Shown: piece by piece, positions 16,953 through 26,230 of the stretch
Numbering within the stretch: position 1 is the stretch's first letter
Layout of the letters: each line of letters opens with the position of its first letter
DNA from: JASJBU01 sp963790775
Lineage (GTDB): Bacteria; Pseudomonadota; Gammaproteobacteria; Chromatiales; Chromatiaceae
Direction: 5' to 3'
NCBI GenBank assembly: GCA_963790775.1
Contig: CAWBPR010000002.1
Coordinates: forward strand, 62,001-126,000
DNA length: 64,000 bases
Program-made: the position numbers and the translations under genes
The notes under the pieces: model-generated
Databases searched by the model: none
The model's input: only the letters and a program-made list of their open reading frames with translations
Told to the model about the DNA's origin: nothing

Positions 16953-18893
16953 ATGAACCTTCAGCATCAAGATGATGCGCCCAGGCCTCCTGAGGCTTTG
17001 GCCCCACATGAACAAGTCAGTGATCCGCTGATCGCAGCGATCATAAAACGTCTGGAAACCGGTAAAGCCGTAAAACGCACATTGCCCTCCGGAGGCTATC
17101 TTCATCTGGATCGGCAGGTGCCTTTTCTGCTTGTCTTCAGACGTCCCGCCAAGCAGCATTCTTCCTCAACAGAACATCTGTTGCGGGGTGAAGCGTCATA
17201 CGTGATTCTGGATGGTCGTCGGCAGTTCAATAAAAGCAACGCCGCCCTGGTCTCAGCCATCGCTGAGAGTCTGACTGCAACCTTTGGCGCATTTCTGCTG
17301 ATCGAAATCTGGTCAGACACGTCTGAGGAGTCAGCCGAACTGACCCCCAGCTTTCGTCCCGCCTTCCAGCTGTTTGCGGAAACAAATGATGCGCTGAATC
17401 CGACCATACTGAGCCTGAAAAAGGCCCTGTCGAGAATCACTGTACAGCGTTCGCAGGCAGTCGTGAAGTTGACGGCCACCAAGAGAGCATGGAAACCAGG
17501 TCTGAATTGCCTGGTTCCGGCGCAACTGGCAAAACGCATCAACTGTTACAGTGTGGGAATCAGCATTCGGCCTGTCTATCATAATCCGCAGACGGATGAA
17601 CACTTTCCACTGATTCAGCGCATCCTGCATCGCGGTCTGGGACGGGCTGTTCGGCGTACCGTATTCAGGTTTACCCATGACCGGACCACTCAGCAGCCAG
17701 CGCATTTCCATACCCTGGGACCCCGCAGTCTGGTAAGACTGGTATGGAAGGTCGATCAGGAACTGGCGGAGATCGCAGAGGATTTCGATTTCCTGTTGAG
17801 TGTCACTCCGATCAACGCAGACCGCTCCTGGAACGCTTTCAAACGCAGCCGCTTCACCTCCACACCCAGCTTTCTGTATCGCCCCTTGCCTGTTGATCCT
17901 GCCTTGATCAAACGACAGCTCTACCGGATTCCCATAGAAAAGATAGAAGACCCGGCGCTTGAGTCGTTGTTCCGCGCCCAGCAGATGGAGCTGGATTGCA
18001 AACTCACCATGCTGAGCAATCGAGGAACCCGGCGTTTTCTCTACGGCAGTCTCTCCCTCTATGGTCCGGTCGATGAAGCTCTTCTGCAGACAGCAAAATA
18101 TATACTTGAGACCATCCCGACCAGGGCAAGAACCAATGCAAGCGCACCACAACTCGATGCTGAGGCATTTGCCGGCCGCGCCGAACAAGAGATCAATTAC
18201 TACAAAGCGCAGAACCGGAAAGTATGGAGCCGGGTGGAGATTCGTGACGATATAGTCGGCATTCTTGTCTCCCACGGCAACCTGTTAATCAATCGCCGCC
18301 ATAAAATTCCCGAGAATCGCGTCGAACCCCTACTGGCGCATGAAATCGGCACCCATGTACTGACCTACTTCAATGGCCAGCTGCAGCCATTCCGGCAACT
18401 CTATGCGGGGCTGCCGGATTATGAAGAGCTGCAGGAAGGGCTCGCCGTATTGGCTGAATATCTTACGGGTGGTCTGACCGGTTCCCGGCTGCGCATGCTG
18501 GCGGCGCGGGTGCTCGCCGCGCATATGATTACAGAAGGGGCGGAATTCAGCGAGGTTTTCAAAACGCTGGATGATGATTACGGATTTGCCCAGCGTACGG
18601 CTTTCAATATCACACTCCGTATCTTTCGAGGCGGTGGACTGCTCAAAGATATGGTTTATCTCAGGGGGTTGAAACGTCTCTTGGTATATCTGGGTGATGG
18701 TGGTGAATTTGAACCACTGCTGTTAGGAAAATTCGGCGCAGATCACCTGCATATCATCCGTGAACTACAGTGGCGCAAGGTGCTTTCACCGCCCAGACTC
18801 AAACCACGTTACCTCGAAAACCCTAAAGCGGTTTCACTATTAGAACATGTTCGCCAGGGCGTGACTCTGGAAGATCTGGTCAAGAGGATATAG
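16953..18893 (+). CDS. DUF1704 metallopeptidase-like protein ('QEGLA motif', flavohemoglobin expression-modulating)
   Basis: 646 residues, soluble. The C-terminal half carries the metal motif HEIGTH (His463, Glu464, His468) and the downstream EELQEGLA (491-498), which supplies the third ligand and names the family. The eukaryotic DUF1704 proteins MATCAP1/KIAA0895L are tubulin tyrosine carboxypeptidases, so peptidase activity on a C-terminal residue is plausible here. The N-terminal half (about 1-300) is a less conserved domain. It sits 31 bases after the FGase gene and 2 bases before the first ATP-grasp gene, so the four form one operon. Confidence 0.85.
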   Translation: MNLQHQDDAPRPPEALAPHEQVSDPLIAAIIKRLETGKAVKRTLPSGGYLHLDRQVPFLLVFRRPAKQHSSSTEHLLRGEASYVILDGRRQFNKSNAALVSAIAESLTATFGAFLLIEIWSDTSEESAELTPSFRPAFQLFAETNDALNPTILSLKKALSRITVQRSQAVVKLTATKRAWKPGLNCLVPAQLAKRINCYSVGISIRPVYHNPQTDEHFPLIQRILHRGLGRAVRRTVFRFTHDRTTQQPAHFHTLGPRSLVRLVWKVDQELAEIAEDFDFLLSVTPINADRSWNAFKRSRFTSTPSFLYRPLPVDPALIKRQLYRIPIEKIEDPALESLFRAQQMELDCKLTMLSNRGTRRFLYGSLSLYGPVDEALLQTAKYILETIPTRARTNASAPQLDAEAFAGRAEQEINYYKAQNRKVWSRVEIRDDIVGILVSHGNLLINRRHKIPENRVEPLLAHEIGTHVLTYFNGQLQPFRQLYAGLPDYEELQEGLAVLAEYLTGGLTGSRLRMLAARVLAAHMITEGAEFSEVFKTLDDDYGFAQRTAFNITLRIFRGGGLLKDMVYLRGLKRLLVYLGDGGEFEPLLLGKFGADHLHIIRELQWRKVLSPPRLKPRYLENPKAVSLLEHVRQGVTLEDLVKRI

Positions 18894-18895
18894 GC

Positions 18896-19942
18896 ATGCG
18901 AATTGGTTTTTTAATAAACGACATCGAAACAGAAAAGGCCGGCTATACGACGATGCATCTGGCGATGACTGCAGTCAATCGCGGTCATGAGGTATGGATC
19001 ATCTCCTCAGGTGACATGACCTATGATGCGGATGAAAAAATCCGTACACCGGCTCGCTCCACAATTACAAGTAAATATAAGACATCCATCGCCTATCTCC
19101 GGGACCTCAAGAGCAGTAAGGCAAAAGTTGAGCGGATCACCGTGGATGACCTGGACATTCTGATGCTGAGGAACGATCCGGCAAGAACCGGTAAGCATCA
19201 GGCGTGGTCGAAAACAGCCGGGATTATCTTTGGCCTTATCGCACTGCGCAGTGGCGTCATCGTACTCAACGATCCCACAGCACTCGCCGGCGCATTGGAC
19301 AAGATGTATATGCAACTCTTGCCCCTGGATATCCGGCCACGAACCCTCATCTCCAGTGACCGCAGAGAGATCAAGGCCTTCGTCCAGGAACTGGGTGGCA
19401 TGGCGGTATTGAAAGGGTTTCAGGGATCCAGCGCGCAGGCGGTGTTTCTGGTGACTAAGGACAATCGCGCCAACCTCAATCAGATGATCGACGCGATTGT
19501 GACCTATGGTTATGTGATCGCTCAGGAATACCTTCCAGGAGCCGAACACGGAAGCATCCGCATGTACCTGATGAACGGAGAACCGCTACGTTATAAAGGT
19601 AAAGTTGCGGCCTTTCAGTGGGTACGTACAGGGGAAGGAATGCGCGCCAATATTCATGCCCCTGGCTCCACCCAGACTGTCAAGCTGACAGACGTACACT
19701 ATCATATCGCCGAGGCGGTCAGGCCACGCCTGGTTCAGGATGGCATCTTCCTGGCTGGCCTGGAAATCGTGGACAACAAACTAATCGATGTTGATATGTT
19801 CAGCCCGGATGGACTGGTTACGGCACAGGCTTTCGAAAAGATCAATTTCAGCGAGGCCGTGATTGATGCGCTGCAGAGGAAAGTTGACTACATGGCGTAC
19901 TATCGCAGACGCTTCGACAATGTCGATATGGCCACACTTTAA
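18896..19942 (+). CDS. GshB-like ATP-grasp protein, probably catalytically impaired
   Basis: 348 residues, aligning without gaps to the next gene product (also 348). Fold markers remain: MRIGFLINDIETEK at the start, VIVLNDP, IRPRTLISSDR, YVIAQEYLP. The functional residues have drifted: the glycine-rich ATP loop is VLKGFQGSSAQAVF (171-184) where its neighbour has VIKPLSGSGGAGVF; Asp220 is Ser; HAGG (254-257) is HAPG; and the Mg-binding E-I-N (298-300) is D-V-D. It is therefore probably a pseudoenzyme or a subunit with altered chemistry, perhaps pairing with the next protein. An AGAGG-type ribosome binding site precedes the ATG, which lies 2 bases after the DUF1704 stop. Confidence 0.82.
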   Translation: MRIGFLINDIETEKAGYTTMHLAMTAVNRGHEVWIISSGDMTYDADEKIRTPARSTITSKYKTSIAYLRDLKSSKAKVERITVDDLDILMLRNDPARTGKHQAWSKTAGIIFGLIALRSGVIVLNDPTALAGALDKMYMQLLPLDIRPRTLISSDRREIKAFVQELGGMAVLKGFQGSSAQAVFLVTKDNRANLNQMIDAIVTYGYVIAQEYLPGAEHGSIRMYLMNGEPLRYKGKVAAFQWVRTGEGMRANIHAPGSTQTVKLTDVHYHIAEAVRPRLVQDGIFLAGLEIVDNKLIDVDMFSPDGLVTAQAFEKINFSEAVIDALQRKVDYMAYYRRRFDNVDMATL

Positions 19943-19959
19943 TAACAGAGGTTGATCTG

Positions 19960-21006
19960 ATGAAACTGGGATTTTTTGTCAACAATGTGGCCACAGAACT
20001 TGCTGCATACACCACCACCCGCCTGGCTCAGACTGCCACCAATCAAGGTGATGAAGTCTGGTATTTCAGCGCAGCGGATTTTATCTATGGGGCTGATGAT
20101 ATTATCTATGCTCACGGCACCACAGTCCCAAAAAAGAAATACCGGACACACACTGCCTATTTGAGTGATCTTCAGGGACCGAATGCCGTCAAACAGAAAG
20201 TCACCATCGATGCACTTGATGTATTGATGTTGCGCAGCGATCCCTCTACAGAAATCGGAGATCGCGTCTGGGCGCAGACTGCGGGCATCACCTTCGGACG
20301 CGTCGCCAAACGCCGTGGCGTTATCGTGGTGAATGACCCAGACGGTCTGCTCAAGGCAATGAATAAGATGTATTTCCAGCACTTTCCCGAAGAGGTGCGG
20401 CCTAAAACTCTCATTTCCCGCAACCGGGAAGACATCAAACATTTTGTTGCGGAGATGGGCGGCAATGCGGTTATCAAACCACTTTCCGGTTCCGGTGGCG
20501 CCGGTGTATTCATGGCTACGATTGATGACCGTTCGAATATCAATCAGATGATCGACACCCTGGTGATAAACGGCTATGTCATTGCCCAGGAATATCTGCC
20601 GGCCGCGGCGGAAGGCGACACGCGCCTGTTCATGATGAATGGCAGACCATTACGATATCGGGGTAAATATGCGGCTTTCCGGCGCCTGCGCCATGGTGAT
20701 GACCTGCGCAGCAACATTCATGCAGGGGGAACAAAGGCTAAAGCCGATATTACAGACGTGCATTTGCGTCTCGCGGAAATCGTCAGGCCCAAGCTGGTGC
20801 AGGATGGCATGTTCCTCGTTGGCCTGGATATCGTTGGTGACAAGCTCATGGAAATCAACGTCTTCAGCCCAGGTGGACTGGGCAGCGCCCAACAGTTCGA
20901 GAAGGTTAATTTTAACGAAGCCGTGGTCAATGCTCTGTCGCGTAAAGTCGCTTATATGGGCCATTACCATCGGAACTTTGCCAATGAAGAAATGGCAATG
21001 CTTTGA
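19960..21006 (+). CDS. GshB-like ATP-grasp ligase, motifs intact
   Basis: 348 residues resembling glutathione synthetase. All expected sites are present: the P-loop-like VIKPLSGSGGAGVF (171-184), GDTRLFMMNG (219-228), RSNIHAGG (250-257), and the metal-binding GLDIVGDKLMEINVFSP, with Asp290, Glu298 and Asn300 equivalent to the GshB ligands. It should join a carboxylate to an amine via an acyl phosphate. No gshA is in the window and the neighbours are hydrolases, so another substrate than gamma-glutamylcysteine is likely. The ribosome binding site AGAGG precedes the ATG, 17 bases after its paralogue. Confidence 0.87.
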   Translation: MKLGFFVNNVATELAAYTTTRLAQTATNQGDEVWYFSAADFIYGADDIIYAHGTTVPKKKYRTHTAYLSDLQGPNAVKQKVTIDALDVLMLRSDPSTEIGDRVWAQTAGITFGRVAKRRGVIVVNDPDGLLKAMNKMYFQHFPEEVRPKTLISRNREDIKHFVAEMGGNAVIKPLSGSGGAGVFMATIDDRSNINQMIDTLVINGYVIAQEYLPAAAEGDTRLFMMNGRPLRYRGKYAAFRRLRHGDDLRSNIHAGGTKAKADITDVHLRLAEIVRPKLVQDGMFLVGLDIVGDKLMEINVFSPGGLGSAQQFEKVNFNEAVVNALSRKVAYMGHYHRNFANEEMAML

Positions 21007-21213
21007 TCCTGAAAATCTGAGTCAGAGGCCTTACAGCGTCCCAGAGGTTTTCACCATTTACCATGGCAGTACACGATCCTAACTGATGTAAATCGTGTTG
21101 TGATGTTTGGGGATATCCTTTGATCGGATATACAAATTGATCCGGAACCTTGATCGACGATCTACGGCAGGGGGCTTTGTGGAATTTCTTTCATTTCCCG
21201 GCATATTCTCAGC

Positions 21214-22137
21214 ATGAGCATTCAACTTGAACCCGGCACTCTGTGGAAATTGCTCATTGACCGGACCGAATCGGCGCTTGCCTGCGGCGCCCTGCACCAC
21301 ATTGAAACCGATCATCAAGTGCTGCAACAGGACGGTCTGGATTTCGCCGTTCGCGTCGCCACGAATCTGATACGCAAGGCTGAGGAGCGGCGCAAACGGT
21401 CAGAGTTATCATTGCCAGGCAAGCTATTCAATCCCTTCCTGCCGCCGGAAGCGGAACTCATTGTGGCGCAGATCAGTGATACCCACCTGGCGTTACTCAA
21501 CAAGTTCAACGTGATCGAACGGCATTTATTGATCGTCACCCGCACCTTCGAGCATCAGGACCAGTTGCTTACCCGAGAAGATTTTGAAGCCCTGTGGCTC
21601 TGTCAGCGGGAATACTCCTCTCTGGGCTTTTATAATGGAGGAGAAGCTGCAGGCGCCAGTCAGCAACACAAGCACCTGCAGCTTGTGCCCCTGCCACTCT
21701 ACTCAGGTAAAGGCAACTACCCGCTGGAGAAACTCTACATATCGGCGCCACGACAGGAAGGCATACAGAGACTCAGGGCGCTTCCCTTTCTACATGCCTG
21801 GAGCCGCCTGCCCGACAGACCTGGGCAGGATCCAGGCGAAGCAGCCGCGCACTGCCTAACACTCTATCGGCAGATGCTGAATGCAATGGGGATTGGAACA
21901 GTGGCAGGCCCAGACGGGGAAAGTCAGTCATCCCCTTATAACCTGCTGATGACCCAGGAGTGGATGCTGCTGGTGCCGCGTACCCGGGAAATCAGCCACG
22001 GTATCTCGGTCAATGCACTGGGTTTTGTCGGTTCCCTGTTCGTACAGGATCAGACCGGGCTTGAAACGCTGCGCCGCATTGGTCCGATGAATCTTCTGCA
22101 GGCGGTTTCAGTTGGAACCGATGATTCTAAGCAGTGA
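21214..22137 (+). CDS. ATP adenylyltransferase (Ap4A phosphorylase)
   Basis: 307 residues. The HIT-like active site is GAAGASQQHKHLQLVPLPL, the GASQ-x-HKHLQ form typical of Apa1/Apa2-type Ap4A phosphorylases, which split diadenosine tetraphosphate with phosphate into ATP and ADP. The N-terminal KLFNPFLPPEAELIVAQIS and HLLIVTRTFEHQ and the later AGPDGESQSSPYNLLMTQEWM are also typical. It is 207 bases downstream of the ATP-grasp genes in the same direction, possibly with its own promoter. Confidence 0.88.
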   Translation: MSIQLEPGTLWKLLIDRTESALACGALHHIETDHQVLQQDGLDFAVRVATNLIRKAEERRKRSELSLPGKLFNPFLPPEAELIVAQISDTHLALLNKFNVIERHLLIVTRTFEHQDQLLTREDFEALWLCQREYSSLGFYNGGEAAGASQQHKHLQLVPLPLYSGKGNYPLEKLYISAPRQEGIQRLRALPFLHAWSRLPDRPGQDPGEAAAHCLTLYRQMLNAMGIGTVAGPDGESQSSPYNLLMTQEWMLLVPRTREISHGISVNALGFVGSLFVQDQTGLETLRRIGPMNLLQAVSVGTDDSKQ

Positions 22138-22447
22138 GATTGACCGCCATCTACAAAAGTCATACCCATGACCGTCAAAGTGCATTGCAGGAATCAATAT
22201 CAAGATTCCTAATTTAAAGATAAATCAACTAAAGTCGCTATTCCAAATACTGAACGAGCCATCGTTGTACGTCTGTAAAAGTGAATATCACTTCTTACTC
22301 TTCTCTGCTCTGATTGAGCCAGACATGAAGGTAACGGGTGATCCCTTGAATGAACAAGGATTAATTCCAGGTTTATACCAACACCAAAGACGTCACGCTT
22401 GGATTCTTTTTTCAATCATGCTCGGTGAGTGTAACCAGGTGTAAGCG
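22138..22447. other. Intergenic region, nothing recognised
   Basis: About 310 bases, more AT-rich than the flanking genes. No open frame, hairpin with T-run or tRNA-like structure was evident. Confidence 0.4.
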
Positions 22448-22639
22448 ATGAAATACCTATTTATGATACTGTCCACTGTGATCTGGATTTCGATTGGATT
22501 TGTACTCTCCAACACCCTCTACGCTGAAGGTCGGAGAATAATAAAAGATGGTGCTTATTACGTAGTAATAGATGCCAATGAACCAACAAAGATTGTGATG
22601 AACAAAAAGTGGCAAGATCCATCCCGTATCGTATATTGA
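22448..22639 (+). CDS. Small membrane-anchored or secreted protein, hypothetical
   Basis: 63 residues. The first 27 form a hydrophobic segment (LFMILSTVIWISIGFVL then NTLYAEG) that could be a signal peptide or anchor; the rest is short and polar (AYYVVIDANEPTKIVMNKKW). No family recognised. The ribosome binding site is weak, so the call is tentative. Confidence 0.45.
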   Translation: MKYLFMILSTVIWISIGFVLSNTLYAEGRRIIKDGAYYVVIDANEPTKIVMNKKWQDPSRIVY

Positions 22640-22779
22640 TCAAAAGTCCGCTCTACACCTTGAGCTTTCTTCGCACCGAGAACGCTGTGCTTTGAAGAGA
22701 TTCATATTTCGCTGACACAATTCAGCTTAACGGGATTAATCACTCAGGCAGAATTATTGGCCGCCCCCAAACGCCCATC

Positions 22780-23649
22780 CTATTTGACTTCATATGTGTA
22801 CAACGTGTGGCCTTTATCAGTTACAACAAACAACTCTCGAGTATCTGAATCATAAGCAACGCCTTCAGCGCTTGAGTATGTTTTTCCCCTGCCATCCTTG
22901 AGTTTAAATGCTTTGAGTATGCTGGCTCTATCCAGATCGTACAAATAGATTTTTTTTGATTTATCACTCACTATCCATACAATGTTGAGAGCTGCATCTT
23001 GAAAGCAGATGCCGGAGTAATCATCAGCAAAATCAAGCTCGAAAGTTAGAAGTATCGCCGATAGATCAGCTGATAATTTAATCAATAAGCCAGTTTCTTT
23101 TAATACATAGATTTCCCCTGTGTCAGGATGCACCACTATTCCTTCCAGGCCCTTGTTATCTCCAAGTCCCGGAACAAAGTGATTTGGCGCATTTTTGCGC
23201 ATGCCATCATAGCCGATCATATTTGTAAGAGATGCTCGTGTTGAGATTTCTTTTCGAGCCATACTCACTTCAATTATTTCACTGGTATCTTCTTTTACCA
23301 AATATAAGCGCTTTCCATCATTGCTTATTGCAACACCCTCAAGTTCGCGAAGGTATGAGTCGCTAATGCTCTTTCCTTTTTCCAGATAGCCATTAAATTT
23401 CAATTGGAATATCCTGGATGTGCTGTCGCTTACAGTCCAAAGCGATTGCTTTCCATCTGACAATGTAAGGCCCGAGGGTTCCGTCAAGCCTACACTATGA
23501 TCTTGAATATCTGATGCAGATTTAAATACCAGTCGATCGGGTAGTTCTGCATACGTGGCGAGTGGAATACACAAGCAAGCAATCAGCAGAATGCCAAATG
23601 GAAAAATCCGGTCTTTCCTAAAAAGTACTAATCTCATTTCCTTATGCAC
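22780..23649 (-). CDS. SdiA-regulated domain (YjiK-like) beta-propeller protein
   Basis: 289 residues. An N-terminal signal peptide (FGILLIACLCIPLATYAEL) is followed by a propeller with repeated E-G-x-A/V motifs (GLTEPSGLTLSDG, LRELEGVAISNDG, GLEGIVVHPDTGEIYVLKE, SSAEGVAYDSDTRELFVV), characteristic of SdiA-regulated/phytase-like proteins. Expected location is the periplasm or outside. The start is GTG 23649 or ATG 23637. The region is somewhat AT-rich compared with its neighbours, which may mean transfer. Biochemical role unknown. Confidence 0.8.
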   Translation of the reverse strand: MHKEMRLVLFRKDRIFPFGILLIACLCIPLATYAELPDRLVFKSASDIQDHSVGLTEPSGLTLSDGKQSLWTVSDSTSRIFQLKFNGYLEKGKSISDSYLRELEGVAISNDGKRLYLVKEDTSEIIEVSMARKEISTRASLTNMIGYDGMRKNAPNHFVPGLGDNKGLEGIVVHPDTGEIYVLKETGLLIKLSADLSAILLTFELDFADDYSGICFQDAALNIVWIVSDKSKKIYLYDLDRASILKAFKLKDGRGKTYSSAEGVAYDSDTRELFVVTDKGHTLYTYEVK

Positions 23650-23755
23650 TAAAGGTGGCCATTAGGGCGGTCCAGCATATAATTGCGGAAAAATAATACT
23701 CATCCATTATAATCAAAGACCAGAAGAGACGGTTTCATCGACGTCCGACACAGCG

Positions 23756-24550
23756 TCATTCCGCAGTCGGCACCAGCGCCCGATAGGCATGCCAGGTTCC
23801 GTGTCCGATCAGGGGTAGGGCAACGAGCAGGCCGATGTAGAAAGTGATCAGGCCAAGTCCGACGATCAGCACGATCAGAAACGCCCACAACATCATCGCT
23901 GGCATATTCTGCAACACGGTCTTGATACTGATGCGGATCGCCGTGAATCCATCCACCTGGCGATCGAGCAGCATGGGCACGGTCACGACACTGATCGCGA
24001 AGGCACACCAGGCGAAGAAGAAGCCGACCGAGACACTTGCTATCGCGAACATCCTGCCATCTTCGGACAGGAATAACTTACTGAAGAAGTTTTCGAGCGG
24101 CGGTGAAATGCCCGCATAGAGCAGTGCAAAAAGCACAAAATTCACAGCAATCCAGAGCTGCATGATGATGAAGAACCCGCCGGTGACCATACTGATCTGA
24201 GCCTGATTGCGCTTCCAGGCTTCCAGGGCGTTACAGCTCTTGAGCGGCTCTCCCTGCTCCAGATGTGCGCTCATCTGATACAGGCCGATGCCTATGACCG
24301 GCGCAACGAGAAAGAAACCGGCGATGAGGAAGGTCAAGAGAAACAGATTATCCGTCGCTATCAGGCCAAAGGTCATCAGGCCGCTGATCAGCACGATAAC
24401 TGCCGCATAGGTGAGGCTGTATCGCCCTGCATCGCGCATGTCCTGCCAGCCCTTCGAAAGCCATTCGAAAGGCGCGGTAAGGCCGATTTTATTTACAACG
24501 AGTTCGTTCCACCGGGTGCTGCCGGTATATTCCGTGGTTTCCATCTTCAA
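23756..24550 (-). CDS. DUF2189 domain-containing integral membrane protein
   Basis: 264 residues with about six hydrophobic segments arranged in pairs. Family features are the N-terminal WLSKGWQDMRDAGRYSLTY, the loop GEPLKSCNALEAWKRN and the late GHGTWHAYRALV. DUF2189 proteins are inner-membrane proteins of unknown function, sometimes near cytochrome oxidase genes, which are not seen here. Monocistronic as far as visible. Confidence 0.85.
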   Translation of the reverse strand: MKMETTEYTGSTRWNELVVNKIGLTAPFEWLSKGWQDMRDAGRYSLTYAAVIVLISGLMTFGLIATDNLFLLTFLIAGFFLVAPVIGIGLYQMSAHLEQGEPLKSCNALEAWKRNQAQISMVTGGFFIIMQLWIAVNFVLFALLYAGISPPLENFFSKLFLSEDGRMFAIASVSVGFFFAWCAFAISVVTVPMLLDRQVDGFTAIRISIKTVLQNMPAMMLWAFLIVLIVGLGLITFYIGLLVALPLIGHGTWHAYRALVPTAE

Positions 24551-25118
24551 TCCTCCGAAACAAGGTGGTCAGGCATCTGTGAATGCCCGAAATACATTAA
24601 TGAGTCTCCGACCGGTTAGAAAGCCAGGTTGTCGAATGTTTATAGTTCAGCTGCAGCAGGATTCTGCACCATCGAAAAAGTCACTGAACAGCGGTCCTGC
24701 GTATCCCCGGTCACTCGCGAAGCCAGCCCCAAACTCTAACCGACATAAGCGTAATATCGTTTGACGAGCCAATCAACGGTCATACTGATTCTATGGACCG
24801 GTAACGGTCCAGGACGAATCTACCTACTATAGTCTGCTCACGCCCTGTCGTCTCCCTATTATGCTTGATAGACATCCCCACGCATCTTCAACGTCGACGC
24901 AATAACGAATCCATCTGCAGCGATATTCAGCTGGCTCTGAGCCAGAAACAGCCGTTCGGGAGTTCCCGCTTCTAGGCAATGGTGGAAACGACGAGCGGAC
25001 CGCATCGTGAACCATATCCACAGAGCGAATCCAGGTAGAAGTGAAACAGGTTATATTGATATGTTAATACACTTTGACAACGTTGATTCCTTCGTTAATA
25101 CAACCAAGATACAGTCAA
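24551..25118. other. Long intergenic region between divergent genes
   Basis: About 570 bases. It must hold promoters for the DUF2189 gene and the dehydrogenase gene. No supported open frame, RNA gene or repeat was recognised. Confidence 0.4.
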
Positions 25119-26075
25119 ATGAAAATAGTAGTGCTGGATGGCTTTACCTTAAACCCCGGTGACTTGTCCTGGGAGGGTTTACAGCGGCTGGGAGATTGCG
25201 AAATCCATGAGCGCACACCGGCGGACATGGTGTTGTCTCGTTGTGAAAATGCCGAGGCTGTCTTCACCAACAAGGTCATTCTATCCCGGCAACTCATGGA
25301 ACAGTTGCCCCGCCTGAAATATATTGGCGTGCTCGCAACCGGTTTTAATGTGGTGGACATTCAGGCCGCCAATGAATTGGGCCTTGTCGTCACCAATACC
25401 CCGGGATATGGCTCGGCATCCGTGGCGCAGTTTGTGTTTGCCCAACTCCTGAGTTTCGTTCAGCCGGTCAACTACTACGATGCTTCAGTCAAAACAGGCC
25501 GCTGGTCTGAGGCTGTCGATTTTTGTTACTACGATCACTCCATGCTCGAACTGGCGGTAAAAATCATGGGTATTGTGGGATTTGGACACATCGGCCGAAA
25601 AGTGTCTCAAATCGCCCGTTGCTTCAATATGCAGGTTGTCACCACAGCCCCCCGTAAACCCAAGGATTTGCCCTCAGACATCCGCTATCTGCCGCTGCAT
25701 GAACTACTGCAATACAGCGATGTGGTCAGCCTGCACTGCCCGCTCACCGATGACAACAAGGGCATGGTGAACAGGGATTTTCTAGCACACATGAAGTCGA
25801 GCGCATATTTGATCAATACCGCACGAGGTCCGCTGATCGATGAAGCGGCACTAGTGGAAGCCTTGCAACGAAAAGACATCGCCGGGGCCGCACTGGATGT
25901 ACTGGCTGAGGAACCACCCAGCTCGGATAGTCCGTTGCTGCAATTGGACAACTGTCTGATCACGCCACATATCGCCTGGGCCACAACAGCCGCCCGAAAG
26001 CGACTGCTGGATATTGCAATTGACAATCTGCAGGCATTTATCAGTGGCAATGCACTGAATCGAGTCACAGTTTGA
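25119..26075 (+). CDS. hprA: D-2-hydroxyacid dehydrogenase (glycerate dehydrogenase HprA-like)
   Basis: 318 residues, the usual length for HprA. NAD-binding Rossmann motif GIVGFGHIGRKV; catalytic Arg in NTARGPLID, Glu in DVLAEEPP and His in ITPHIAWAT are all present. The opening MKIVVLDGFTLNPGDLSWEG closely follows E. coli-type glycerate/hydroxypyruvate reductases. ATG 25119 is chosen because homology begins there; a TTG-started extension from 25074 has no support. It interconverts hydroxypyruvate (or glyoxylate) and D-glycerate; exact substrate is inferred. Confidence 0.87.
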   Translation: MKIVVLDGFTLNPGDLSWEGLQRLGDCEIHERTPADMVLSRCENAEAVFTNKVILSRQLMEQLPRLKYIGVLATGFNVVDIQAANELGLVVTNTPGYGSASVAQFVFAQLLSFVQPVNYYDASVKTGRWSEAVDFCYYDHSMLELAVKIMGIVGFGHIGRKVSQIARCFNMQVVTTAPRKPKDLPSDIRYLPLHELLQYSDVVSLHCPLTDDNKGMVNRDFLAHMKSSAYLINTARGPLIDEAALVEALQRKDIAGAALDVLAEEPPSSDSPLLQLDNCLITPHIAWATTAARKRLLDIAIDNLQAFISGNALNRVTV

Positions 26076-26230
26076 ATTCAACCATCGTCTAATCGTGCAG
26101 GCACCGTTTATCAGTATATTTTAGGATTTCGGATCTTCTCCAATGATCCTCTCAACAATTACACAAAGACGCCTCTTGATCACGCGTATTTATTAAAGAC
26201 CACTCTGATCAGCAGAACGAAACATCCAGT

